From positions 17,965,098-18,029,097 of the forward strand of contig OX421508.1 in assembly GCA_949126835.1 (NCBI GenBank): DNA of 64,000 nt. Reading direction: 5' to 3'. Each line of letters opens with the position of its first letter. The stretch's first letter is position 1. Position numbers and translations under genes: made by a program. This DNA comes from Anisus vortex (taxonomy: Eukaryota; Mollusca; Gastropoda; Planorbidae). Of this stretch, positions 32,501 to 45,800 are shown one piece after another. The notes under the pieces were generated by a model. That model did no database searches, had not been told where the DNA came from, and saw only the letters and a program-made list of their open reading frames with translations.

Positions 32501-35500
32501 ACTAGCTGACTGTTTTTCACGAATAGAACATTTTTTGTAAGCAGCTTAACGCGTGGGTCATAAAAATACACGTGGTGGGCGGCATGATGCCCGCGGGCCG
32601 CTTATTTGAGGCCCCTGGATTAAGGAATAGTTTTACTGAATATCTCGTGTATTTAACAAATAACATTAACTTGTTTTAAGTTTACAATTATTTGTTAACA
32701 ATTTAGATCATGTAGATAAAAACCCATGTTCTTGAAATATCATCATTTATACTTTAAAATTTAAAATTCTCCTTAGAAAATGTTGATAAATCTAATTGTT
32801 TCTAGTTTCTTTTCAAAATAGTTAAATCTAGTAATTTATTCAGCAGAGATTTGCATAACGGAAAGGGCGAAGGGGAAGCTATTCCCACATTCGTTTTATT
32901 GTATGTGTATTACAATAAGCAATAACTTGCCCTTGCAAAATGTATTCGGACGCTATGAATAGATCAAACACATTCCAATAAAGACTATATTGCTATAGAT
33001 AAGACAAGTTAAAATATATTGTATAGCAAAGCATGTCCGTACATTAATACTATTACGCATGCGCAACATTTTTTTGGTATATTAAAATTATTATGTATTA
33101 GTTACCAAGCGAAAACATTATAAATCAACAAAGCGAATCTAAAATTTTTGTTAAATACACATGCTGCATTTTTGTTCTACGTGTTACCAGTTAACTTAAC
33201 AGCTAAAGTAACTATGTTAGTAACTAAAAAAAATGGAATTAATTTTTTTTCAGAGAAAGAGACGGACTACCAAATTAGTACCTACTAATTATGAATCGCT
33301 GCAAAATGGCAACGGTAAAAATAGCAAAGTAAAATTTATATTTTCACCGTTGCCATTTTTTTTACCGAGCACCATTAACTATGTAGAGCTAGAGTCTAGT
33401 ACTACAGCAAAACAAGTTAGTAAAGAAAACCCCGACGAGTCATGCTACACAAATTCACTATTACAGCTATTAGGCAACTAATTAGGCCTAGACTACTATT
33501 AGGCAACTAATTAGGCCTAGACTACTATTAGGCAACTAATTAGGCCTAGACTACTATTAGCAACTAATTAGGCCTAGACTACTATTAGGCAACTAATTAG
33601 GCCTAGACTACTATTGAGATTAGGCGCAATCCATCACTCATAATTAGCAAATAGAATATTCTAGAACAATAACGACAGCAACAGCAAAAGCAACAGCAAC
33701 AGCACAATGCCCTAAAAGTCAAACCGTGCCCACACAAAGTTTCACCTTTTCGCACAATTTGTTTTGGTAAGACTTTGGCAAACATCGGAAACCAAGCCCA
33801 TGACCACATCATGAAATGTCTGTCTGGTGTCGTTGTTTGTTTTTAGAGATTAAAATAACAGTATTATGTTTTGTAAAATAATAATAACAAAACAAAATTA
33901 TATTGTACAGAGAAAGATAATGCAAATATGTATCAAAGAACTGCATACATTTGACATTCCTTGGCCAATGGTGTAGTTTTTATGGTACCATGTATGACTT
34001 GATTTACTATCTCTTATTGGCTAGTTCATATTTTTTAAATTTAGTGCCCTAGACCAGAGGTTGGCAACATACGGACAGACTTGGCACGCAGAGCAATTTT
34101 CAATAGCACGCTAAAGACCCACAAACAAAGGCAATTCAAGTATTTTCTACAAGAAATTAAGTGCTAGAGCAGGATACATTTGAGTTTCTAGGCACGCTGA
34201 ATGAATTAGAAATCCTACTTTGGCACCAATTATCAAAAGGTTGCAGTCCCCTAACTTAGACATTAACTCTATCAGGTAGGCGATGAGGTCCCCCAAAGAT
34301 ACAAAGGAAAAGTGGGTTCCTCGACTCGCCCTGTCTAATGCTGGCAAGCCGGGTGAAAAGATGCTCGTCTACAGAATCATTCATTCACAACCAGTCATAC
34401 CATTAAATGAATACAAACTTATCTCTCTTCTAATTATATTTTAATCTTCCTATTCACTTGTTCAATTATATTATTACACTATTTAACAAAAATTATCTAA
34501 TCGTTCTTATCTTATCTCTCATTTCACATGTAACAAACGCTCCTTCTATACAGAAGATTATTGCATCATACGCTTATCCGTGTTTTGATTCTAGTTTTGT
34601 ATTTCGATTAGGGTTTCAAATGACGTTAAGTTATCGATTTTCCTGGTTTGTTCAGGCAACCCATTCCATTCCCGGATGCAAATCAGGAAGAACGAAGAAA
34701 AAAAGATTGTAAATCTAAGAGTAACACTGGTAATTTTAATTTAGATTTTTGTTAAATAAAAAGACTTGCCTATTTTATGCTCGATAACAATATTTATTTT
34801 AAATTACTTTCCTAAAAGTCTTCAGTAAAAAATAATTTTTTTTTTAATGATCAGATTTATAGCTTTCTGTTCATTGTAGTTTATAATTTTTTTTATTTGT
34901 AGATTATACATGCCTGTTTTATTTGTATCTGTAGCTTATACATGCCTGTTTTATTTGTATCTGTAGCTTATACATGCCTGTTTTATTTGTATCTGTAGCT
35001 TATACATGCCTGTTTTATTTGTATCTGTAGCTTATACAGGCCTGTTTTATTTGTATCTGTAGCTTATACATGCCTGTTTTATTTGTATCTGTAGCTTATA
35101 CATGCCTGTTTTATTTGTATCTGTAGCTTATACATGCCTGTTTTATTTGTATCTGTAGCTTATATAGGCCTGTTTTATTTGTATCTGTAGCTTATACAGA
35201 CCTGTTTTATTTGTATCTTTAGCTTATATAGGCCTGTTTTATTTGTATCTGTAGCTTATACAGACCTGTTTTATTTGTATCTGTAGCTTATATAGGCCTG
35301 TTTTATTTGTATCTGTAGCTTATATAGGCCTGTTTTATTTGTATCTGTAGCTTATACATGCCTGTTTTATTTGTATCTGTAGCTTATATAGGCCTGTTTT
35401 ATTTGTATCTGTAGCTTATATAGGCCTGTTTTATTTGTATCTGTAGCTTATACAGACCTGTTTTATTTGTATCTGTAGCTTATACATGCCTGTTTTATTT

Positions 35501-36766
35501 GTATCTGTAGCTTATACAGACCTGTTTTATTTGTATCTGTAGCTTATATAGGCCTGTTTTATTTGTATCTGTAGCTTATATAGGCCTGTTTTATTTGTAT
35601 CTGTAGCTTATACAGACCTGTTTTATTTGTATCTGTAGCTTATACATGCCTGTTTTATTTGTATCTGTAGCTTATATAGGCCTGTTTTATTTGTATCTGT
35701 AGCTTATATAGGCCTGTTTATTTGTATCTGTAGCTTATACATGCCTGTTTTAATTTCTCCCGGGCAACGCCGGGCAATTTAGCTTGTATTATATAATACT
35801 CCCTTTAAATCCGTAAGTCTAAAATATAGAATAGATAGATCTCTGTGGTAGAAAGATAAAGCTTGTGGAAATAAACTATAACCAACTTCTTCTCTTGTGT
35901 TAAAATAAACTATAGCCAACTTCTTCTCTTGTGTTAAAATAAACTATAACCAACTTCTTCTCTTGTGTTAAAATTGTAAGGTTTTTAAATTGCAGGTAGG
36001 CTATTATTATTGGACTCTCATGATTTTCATCTCCGATGAGATTTCAGGAAGTTTTTGAGTCAGTAGAGAAATTTCTTCTGGTGCAATAGCCTTTGAATTA
36101 AGAAGATGACGAATCGGGCTCTTCAACATTACTTTTTCCTTAATCACTTCAATGCACCCCTCACCATCAGCACCGCGGACCACCTGTGGCCCACAGAGAA
36201 TAAACGCCGGAGATGTAAGTATGTCCATAGGTCGGTGGGGCCTCCTGGGGATGAGTGGTCCAATGGCGTAACTCAATGAGGTTAAGTGGACACAGGTGCT
36301 GGACAAGGTTGGGGATTTTGCTTACGATTTTCATTCTGCCATTAGCATTCAATACGAGACATCATAGACATAGAATTCGTTTACAAAATACAAGTAATAT
36401 TCAATAATTGGCAATAACACATAGAGTAATAGATAGAAGGATATATATAAGGATAGATAGACAGACAGAAAGACACAGTAAAAAAGAAATAGATATTAAT
36501 TGATCGATTGATTGACCAATATATAAAGAGAGCTTGAAAGATAAATATATTAGTCATGCAGAGAGATAGACTAATATGGACAGATATTGATATATAGATA
36601 GAATGATAGATTATATAAATAGATAGATAGATGATAGAAATGTAGATAGATATAGAGATAGATAGAGATAGATGATTTACAGATAGTTAGATAGAAAGAA
36701 AAATGCTTGATATATAAGAAAGAGAAAGATAGATATATAGATGATAGATACATAGATATAGATTAT

Positions 36767-36819
<53 letters not shown>

Positions 36820-39800
36820 AAGATGATAGAAAGCTAAATAAATATATATAGTTAATTTAAAGATATAGACAGATAAATAGATAGAGAAATATATAATAAA
36901 GAAAGAAAGATAGATAGATAGATAATATATAAATAGATAGAGATATTATAAATAGATACATTTAATAACATTCTTTAATTTTGTTAAGTGGTTGGGCTTT
37001 CACCAATCCAATATTTCTTTTTTTCCTTCTTTAGATTCGAGCTCCGTGGATAGAGAGAACATTTGGGACCCACTTTATAAAAAGATATTCTAAAGCCCTT
37101 GGTCGGCATAATCACACACACGACACACGGTCATCACAAAATGAAATTATAAAAATATATTTTAAAAAATATCGATTATCAAACCAGTGAAGTGAAACCG
37201 AGTCTTCCGCGACCTTGAACTGCTACTGACCTTTGGTCCTGGCGTTCGGGCTTTGTGTATCGCACTGGCCGCAGGCCTTCCGGCAATATTTGGTCATGAA
37301 AGCCGGGTTTCTCTCGCACTCCCCCTGGTTGGCCCAGATGTAGCACTTCCAACTGTTGTAGTCGTTAACGCACTGCTGAGCTGGAGACATGGCACATTAG
37401 ATCATTGTTAGTAACATTAGGTCATTGGTGGTAACATTAGGTCATTGGTGGTAACATTAGGTCATTGGTGGTAATATTAGGTCATTGGTGATAATATTAG
37501 GTCATTGATGATAATATTAGATCATTGATGATAATATTAGGTCATTGGTGGTAATATTAGGTCATTGGTGGTAACATTAGGTTGATGGCAGTGACATTAG
37601 GTCTTTGGTGATAATATTAGGTCATTGGTGGTAATATTAGGTCTTTGGTTGTAATATTAGGTCATCGGTAGTAACATTAGGTCGTTGGTAGTAACATTAG
37701 GTCATTGGTGGTAACATTAGGTTGATGGCGGTGACATTAGGTCATTGGTGATAACATTAGGTCATCGGTAGTATATTTGTTCATTGGTAGTAACATTAGT
37801 TCATTGGTAGTAACATTAGGTCATTGGTGGTAACATTAGGTCATTGGTGATAACATTATGTCATTGGTGGTAACATTAGGTCATTGGTGATAACATTAGG
37901 TCATTGGTGGTAACATTAGGTTGATGGCAGTGACATTAGGTCATTGGTGATAACATTAGGTCATTGGTGGTAACATTAGGTCATTGGTAGTAACATTAGG
38001 TCAGTGGTAGTAACATTAGGTCATTGGTGGTAACATTTGGTTGATGGCAGTGACATTAGGTCATTGGTGATAACATTAGGTCATCGGTAGTATATTAGTT
38101 CATTGGTAGTAACATTAGGTCATTGGTAGTAACATTAGGTCATTGGTGGTAACATTAGGTCATTGGTGATAACATTAGGTCATTGGTGGTAATATTAGGT
38201 TGATGGCAGTGACATTAGGAATTAGGGTCATTGGTGGAAATGAGAAAAGTATTTCTAGTATCACTACCAATGAACTAATATACTACCGATGACCTAATAT
38301 TACAACCAAATGCCTAATTGAGCATTGTATTTGTTTGTATTTGTTTGTTGTTTTTCTTTTGGTGCTAAGTTATAATTTAATGCTTTTTGTATTATTCCTT
38401 CTTTATGCTTTGTCATTCTTCCCTTTCTAGATATTGAAAAGGGTCATCTCTGCAAGTCCGTGGTCAGCAGATCTCCTTTCCCTGGTCAGTATGCCGTACC
38501 ACATAATATATTATATAAACATGTATTTCTATTCTGTAACGTGAGTCTGTGCGTCGTACATCCATGCCAACAGTTCAACAGACATTTTCCAAGCTCACAT
38601 AAGCCATCACCTGAACTCAACCCTAAATGACATTGTATGGTCCTCGTCGACCCCACTGGACAAACCACAACAATCTACTCTGTGCTTACACCCTGCCAGC
38701 ACGCCCCTCCCCCCCTTCCGCTTTTTTTGCATCACATCCAACCCCACCCCCACACACTCACCTGTCCTCCAGATTAAAAAGTAGTATGCCGAATAAGAAA
38801 TTTAAAAAAACGAAAAGAAATAAAAACGTGGTCACCTTTCTTTGGTTTCATGACGTCACAGTCCGAGCTGCCGTCCTCGCAGATGCACTCACAGTTTTGG
38901 TCAAGGTGACCTTCTTTACCACACCTGTCAGGTTGTGGGCAGTGGCCTGTTTGGGAAAGAGGAGGGGGGGGGGGGGGTTAGGAATGGAATATCAATCAAT
39001 CAAATTGGTTTACATCAATTCACGAATTAAATTAACAAGCATCAAACAGTATAAAATAAATTGTACATGTGTTGTGTGTTTTATTATTATTGTTCATTTT
39101 TTAAACACTTCTTTGCATACTTCCTATTTTGATAAAACATTAATACTGAGTTATAAACTGTGGAATTGTCAGAGGCGATGTTAGTATGAACACCATTGAG
39201 TGGGGGGGGGGGGTATGCACACACCCCTCCCTGCATCATTGCTATACAAACTGTGGCGGGTGGACATTAAAGGCGGTGTTTACACTGTAAACGTAGGACA
39301 TTTGCTGATCTGTGTAGCAAGTAACTATTATATTGACTAATCAGTAGTAACTAGCCATCGGTTAATGACCACCCCCCCCCCACCCCTTCCCTATTGAAAG
39401 CTTTAGGTCCACCCCAGCTGTTAATGTGTCTCAGAAAATACTGTCGATGTAAACAAAAATAAAGAAAAGGTCCGCATCAACCGCCCCATTTATCTTTGAC
39501 TCAGAGATACCAGAACATAATATTATTATGAGTTGAGCCCTCATATCTCAAGCCTCCGCATCAGACTTAAAGGAGGCGTAGAATGTGGACACGCCTTGAA
39601 ACAAAACATTAAAACAAATACATGTTGTTGTTTTTTGTAAGTGTGCATACTGTACTTGAATAGCCCTTCTGTGAGACTCACCCTCATTCATGTGTGAATG
39701 TACTCACTAGAACAAGAGTATATGAGATTAACTCTCGCGTACAAAGTACTCACTAGAACAAGAGTATATGAGATTAACTCTCGCGTACAAAGTATTTACT

Positions 39801-42800
39801 AGAACATGAGTATATGAGATTAATTCTCGCGTACAAAGTACTCACTGGAACAGTTGTACATGAGATTCACTATGTGTACATCTGTGTAGGAGAGTTCCTT
39901 CATATGCGTCTCACCGATGTCATCTTCGCCTTCTTTGTGAACAACCCCTATGGTACGTTTCTTGCCGTCGACTGAGAATGCCTGTATTAAACATTGAACT
40001 TTATATAGTGAACCTATCGTCACATTCTCTGAGCTAATCGTCACACTCATTGAACATATCGTCACACTCATTGAACATATCGTCACACTCATTGAACCTA
40101 TCGTCACACTCACTGACATTATCGTTACACCCACTGAACCTCATCGTCACACTCACTGAACCTATCGTCACACTCATTGAACCTCATCGCCACACTCATT
40201 GAGCCTAACGTAAAACTCATTGAACCTATCGTCACACTTATTGATCATATCGTCACACTCATTCAACCTATCATCACACTCATTCAACCTATCATCACAC
40301 TCATTCAACCTATCATCACACTCATTCAACCTATCGTTACACTCACTGACATTATCGTTACACCCACTGAACCTCATCGTCACATTCATTGAACCTTTCA
40401 CAACAATCATTGAACCTATCGTCACACTAATTGAACATCCTCGCCACACTCATTGAATCTCATTTCGTGAGTCAATGAATCACAAACTTAAACCTATTGG
40501 TCACACTCCTTAAAACGTACGACATACTTATTTAACCTCATTTTTAAAAGCACCGTCCATTGAGCCTACGTTACACTCATTAAGAATATCGCAATATTAG
40601 TCAATGCTGAATATATTACCACAACGATTATACAACAAAACACTATTAAGACGCATCATCACTCAATTTAAATATATCGCCACTCAATCTAAACCTATAG
40701 TCACACCCAGTCAAACTTTCCCAACCTTTCGTGACACTCATTGGCTCAACGATTCACAATCAAACACACCAAACCATAACGGCACACCCACACACATAAT
40801 GAACCTACCGTCACACTGTAGTGCATTATGGACGAGTACTCATAGTCAACATTCTTCTGGTCAACCACTTGGGTGGTGTACTTGTTGAACCAAAGCCTCA
40901 TCCTGGGCAGGACATTCTCGTAATAGATGCCGATGTATTCATCTCTGTTGGGCAGCTGATGCTCGTGAACCAAGCCGATGGCGTGTCCTATCTCGTGCAG
41001 GTACAGACCTTTCTGGGGAAGAAGGATATAGAAGCATCCATTATTGCATGGACCTTGTGTATAGGTTTAGTGCAGATGGCGATCTAGCAGCATACGTTTT
41101 GGGACGTGGTTTGGGGGTCAAATCATAATTAAAGCGGAATTTCCCCCCCCCCCCACTCCCCGAATCTAGATGGTGTTTCCTGTTTATGGATGGTTTTTCC
41201 TGTGTATGGATGGTGTTTCCTGTGTATGTATGTTGTTTCCTGTGTATGGATGGTGTTTCCTGTGTATGTATGTTGTTTCCTGTGTATGGATGGTGTTTCC
41301 CGTGTATGGATGGTGTTTCCTGTGTATGTATGTTGTTTCCTGTGTATGGATGGTGTTTCCTGTGTATGGATGGTGTTTTTGAGTGATTGTATAACCTTGA
41401 TATTTGTGGAGCATGTTACTTGATATGGATGTTGTCCCTATTAGTTAGGACGCTGTCCATATGTCTTCATGCTGTCCTTAAGGTCAGTGAGATCTCACGA
41501 AGAATTTGTTTAAAGGTTACATTTATTGGATTTCTTTTTCACTGCTTTTCATTTGTCTATATCATTTTTTTTAAACAAGGTTATTTACTACATTCTAAGT
41601 GCTGTAGTGTTAGTCTTGCATTTAAACAAGGTTATTTACTACATTCTAAGTGCTGTAGTGTTAGTCTTGCATTTAAACAAGGTTATTTACTACATTCTAA
41701 GTGCTGTAGTGTTAGTCTTGCATTTAAACAAGGTTATTTACTACATTCTAAGTGCTGTAGTGTTAGTCTTGCATTTAAACAAGGTTATTTACTACATTCT
41801 AAGTGCTGTAGTGTTAGTCTTGCATTTAAACAAGGTTATTTACTACATTCTAAGTGCTGTAGTGTTAGTCTTGCATTTAAACAAGGTTATTTACTACATT
41901 CTAAGTGCTGTAGTGTTAGTCTTGCATTTAAACAAGGTTATTTACTACATTCTAAGTGCTGTAGTGTTAGTCTTGCATTTAAACAAGGTTATTTACTACA
42001 TTCTAAGTGCTGTAGTGTTAGTCTTGCATTTAAACAAGGTTATTTACTACATTCTAAGTGCTGTAGTGTTAGTCTTGCATTTAAACAAGGTTATTTACTA
42101 CATCCTAAGTGCTGTAGTGTTAGTCTTGCATTTAAACAAGGTTATTTACTACATCCTAAGTGCTGTAGTGTTAGTCTTGCATTTTGATTTTTTATACGAT
42201 GTTAGCTGTTGGTTTACCTAACTAGTTTAGGTAACCCATTCCTTGCCAGTAGGTCACTATGAACACACTTTTATTCATTCAGTCTTTGCACCTATGGTGA
42301 CATTTAAATGGTATCCTATACAAAAAGCCCAAAAGAATCTGTTTCACCATGGTAATGGTAAACTATTGGCAATGTTAACCAACAAAAACATTTCTTTTTC
42401 TTTGATACTAATTTTTGTTGAGCGATGAGCAGTTAGAAGCTCTGAGCTAATAAACTCCATTCAATGATTTAAACCTTTTTAATAGATTTATTAAATATGA
42501 AGATAAAAATATATCTCGGTTCACAATAACCGACTGACTGTGATTTATAAATCGCAATATGTTTATCTGGAGAAATTGCAGTTCGGCCAAAACCTTAAGT
42601 CGCCGAGGCTCAACTCACCCCAGACAGTTGATTTGTTATGTAAGAAGTTAGTATGTATGGATAAGGCTAGTATAGTGAATCTTTTGATGTGATTCAACTC
42701 ACGCGAGTTAGTCGCGTGAAAGAAGCAAGTTGTGAAACATCTCGAGTGTGTCCTAAGTCCAACACTTGACAAAACCATAACGTTTTCAGGTTATGTTTAC

Positions 42801-45800
42801 AATAAGACTATAACGAACCCTGGTACACATGTAAAGAACGTTTGGACATGATAAGGAGTGTCAAGCTGTATGGTTGTATAAGATACAATGTCCAACGCAA
42901 TATTTTATTGTTTGTCACGCATTAAGGCATTAAATTCTAGCTTAGAAATACAGCACAATAGCAATCTGTTACAATGCTCACATAAACATAAGGACAAAAG
43001 CACTTTCCTTATCCCTTATGCAAGAACACATGTACTCTTTCTTCCCAAATGACATCAAGGCATGGAATGGGTTACCTGAACAAACCAAGAAAACCAGTAA
43101 CTTAAAATCAGTTGAAACACCAATCAAAATGCAAGACTAGACTAAGACCACGGATGAGAGTAGGACGCAATAATATTCTTTATAGAAGGAGCGTCTGTAA
43201 TATATAAGATAAGATGTGCACCAGGACACAGCTAATCGATTGTTCACATTAAGTTAACACATGGCACGTAATGGGTTACCCGAACTAACCAGGTAAAACC
43301 AACAACTTCGACATCATTAAAAGAAAACTTATCACATGTGTGCATTTGGAGGCAAAACTCTCCTGAAGAGAAATTAAAATAAAGAAAGAACGAACGTCTG
43401 TAATATAGATCAACAAGATATTGAAGATAAGCTTCTCCTAGTTTGGATGGACACAGACAGAAATACCTGGGAGTGCGCTCATTTGAGTCAGTGGCGCCTT
43501 CTTTCTGGAACAGTCTATCTCAGACACTGAGAATCTGGGACAAGAGAAACTTTTAAAAAGAACTTAAAGACCTTTCTCTTTGGCTAATACATCTGCCACT
43601 GCAAATCACACCAAGAGCGCACTGAGCATGCTAATTTAATAGCATGGATAGAAGCGCTAAAGAAATGCCCATTCTTTTTCTTATCTATAGCCAGGAAAAA
43701 AAACAGCTGAAAAAAATCTAGAGTTGGAAAATATATAGAATTATTCAGCGTCGTAACAAACACAACCAGTCTCAATTTATGAACAGAAGTGCATTATATG
43801 ACATAACCAAACACTAAATAAATATAAGCTGAACCATCTTCATATCCCTCCATCTTTATAGTTATATGCTTGTTAATTGTAGGACCTGCATGTAATTTCA
43901 AAGTTAATAAACATTTGTAACGTCAGCTTTTGAAATTACTTTGAAACAAGAGCCCCGTACAGTGTGTGTGTGTATGTTTGTGTCTGTGTTGTTTTCTTTC
44001 ATTTGTGTAATAGAGTGTGTAATTAAGTTCTTTTGTGTGTGTGTGTGTTTAATTATGAATAATTATGTGTGTTTCTTTGTGCGTGACATTTTGTGCATAA
44101 TTGTGTGTGTGTGTATGATTGTGTCTTATTGTGAGAAGCCCTATTTTTTATGTGGTTGTGTGAGTATGTATATGTATGTGTGAGTATTTATGTGTGCGCG
44201 AGTATTTATGTGTGAGTGAGTATTTATGTGTGTGTGATTATTTATGTGTGTGTGTGTGATTATTTATGTGTGTGTGTGATTATTTATGTGTGTGTGATTA
44301 TTTATATGTGAATGATTATTTATGTGTGTGTGATTATTTATGTGTGTGTGAGTATTTATGTGTGTGATTATATATGTGTGTGTGAGTATTTATGTGTGTG
44401 TGATTATTTATGTGTGAATTATTTTTATGTGTGTGTGATTATTTATGTGTGTGTGATTATTTATGTGTGTGTGATTATTTATGTGTGTGTGATTATTTAT
44501 GTGTGAGTGAGTATTTATGTGTGAGTGAGTATGTATGTGTGTGTGTGTGATTATTTATGTGTGTGTGATTAATTATGTGTGTGTCATTATTTATGTGTGT
44601 GTGATTATTTATGTGTGTGTGATTATTTATGTGTGAGTGATTATTTATGTGTAAGTGAGTATTTATTTGTGTGTGATTATTTATGTGTGAGTGAGTATTT
44701 ATGTGTGAGTGAGTATGTATGTGTATGTGTGTGATTATTTATGTGTGTGTGATTATTTATGTGTGTGTGATTATTTATGTGTGTTTGATTATTTATGTGT
44801 GTGTGAGTATTTATGTGTGAGTGAGTGTGTATGTGTGTGATTATTTATGTGTGTGTGATTATTTATGTGTGTGTGATTATTTATTTGTGTGTGTGTGATT
44901 ATTTATGTGTGAGTGATTATTTATGTGTGTGTGATTTTTTATGTGTGAGTGATTATTTATGTGTGTGTGATTATTTATTTGTGTGTGTGTGTGATTATTT
45001 ATGTGTGAGTGATTATTTATATGTGTGTGATTATTTATGTGTGAGTGATTTTTTATGTGTGTGTGATTATTTATGTGTGTGTGAGTATGTATGTGTGTGT
45101 GTGTGATTCTGTGAGTATGTTTGTGTTTGTGATTAATCGTGTGTGTGAATCTGTAGGTGTGTGTGATTGTCCGAATAGTGTGTGTGTGACTGTGTGAGTA
45201 TTCCGTGTTTGTTTGTGCAATTGTGTCTACTTGATGTATAACCGTAGTGCTGTGGACAACAACAAAACAAAAAACAACTTACAAATCTACATCCGGGATA
45301 TTCTAAGTTAAGGTCCTGGGTTCCTCCAATCATTCCAAGCTGAGAATTACATCTGAAAATAGAATTGAAAAAAACACAACATAAACAGCACATAAAATAT
45401 ATTATTATGTTGTATTTTTATTTGGGGGGGTGGGAATCCTTTATATGCCACCCACAGGGAAGTATGGTTTTATCATGGTGGATGGGATGTGTAATGTACA
45501 TGTATTTATAAGAAACATAATCAATCTGTTGACTGTTGTGGTTCACTAAGTTTACTTTGTGTTTAAAATGTCAATTGAACTTTCTTTGCTACCGATAGTT
45601 AAGTTAGGGAGAAAATTATTCAATAAAGGGGGGTGCAATAATCATCGGGGTGACTCTGTTTCATGTGAGACAGTGAGTTCGTTGGACAGTCCAGTTATTA
45701 GCAGAGTCAAATTGAGTTACTACTATCACCCGATGGTAGATGTTGAAAGCCCTATTGTTAAAGACTTTGAAGTGCAGTAATTCTACGCGGAATCATATCG

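Noticed and set aside
41387..42221. Open frames of 266 and 231 codons with 17-residue repeats
   Set aside because: The 51-bp array length is a multiple of three and lacks stops. The unit derives from a LINE end, not from a coding exon.
45559..45780. 73-codon plus-strand frame in intron 4
   Set aside because: No recognisable domain, antisense to the host gene, and length compatible with chance.
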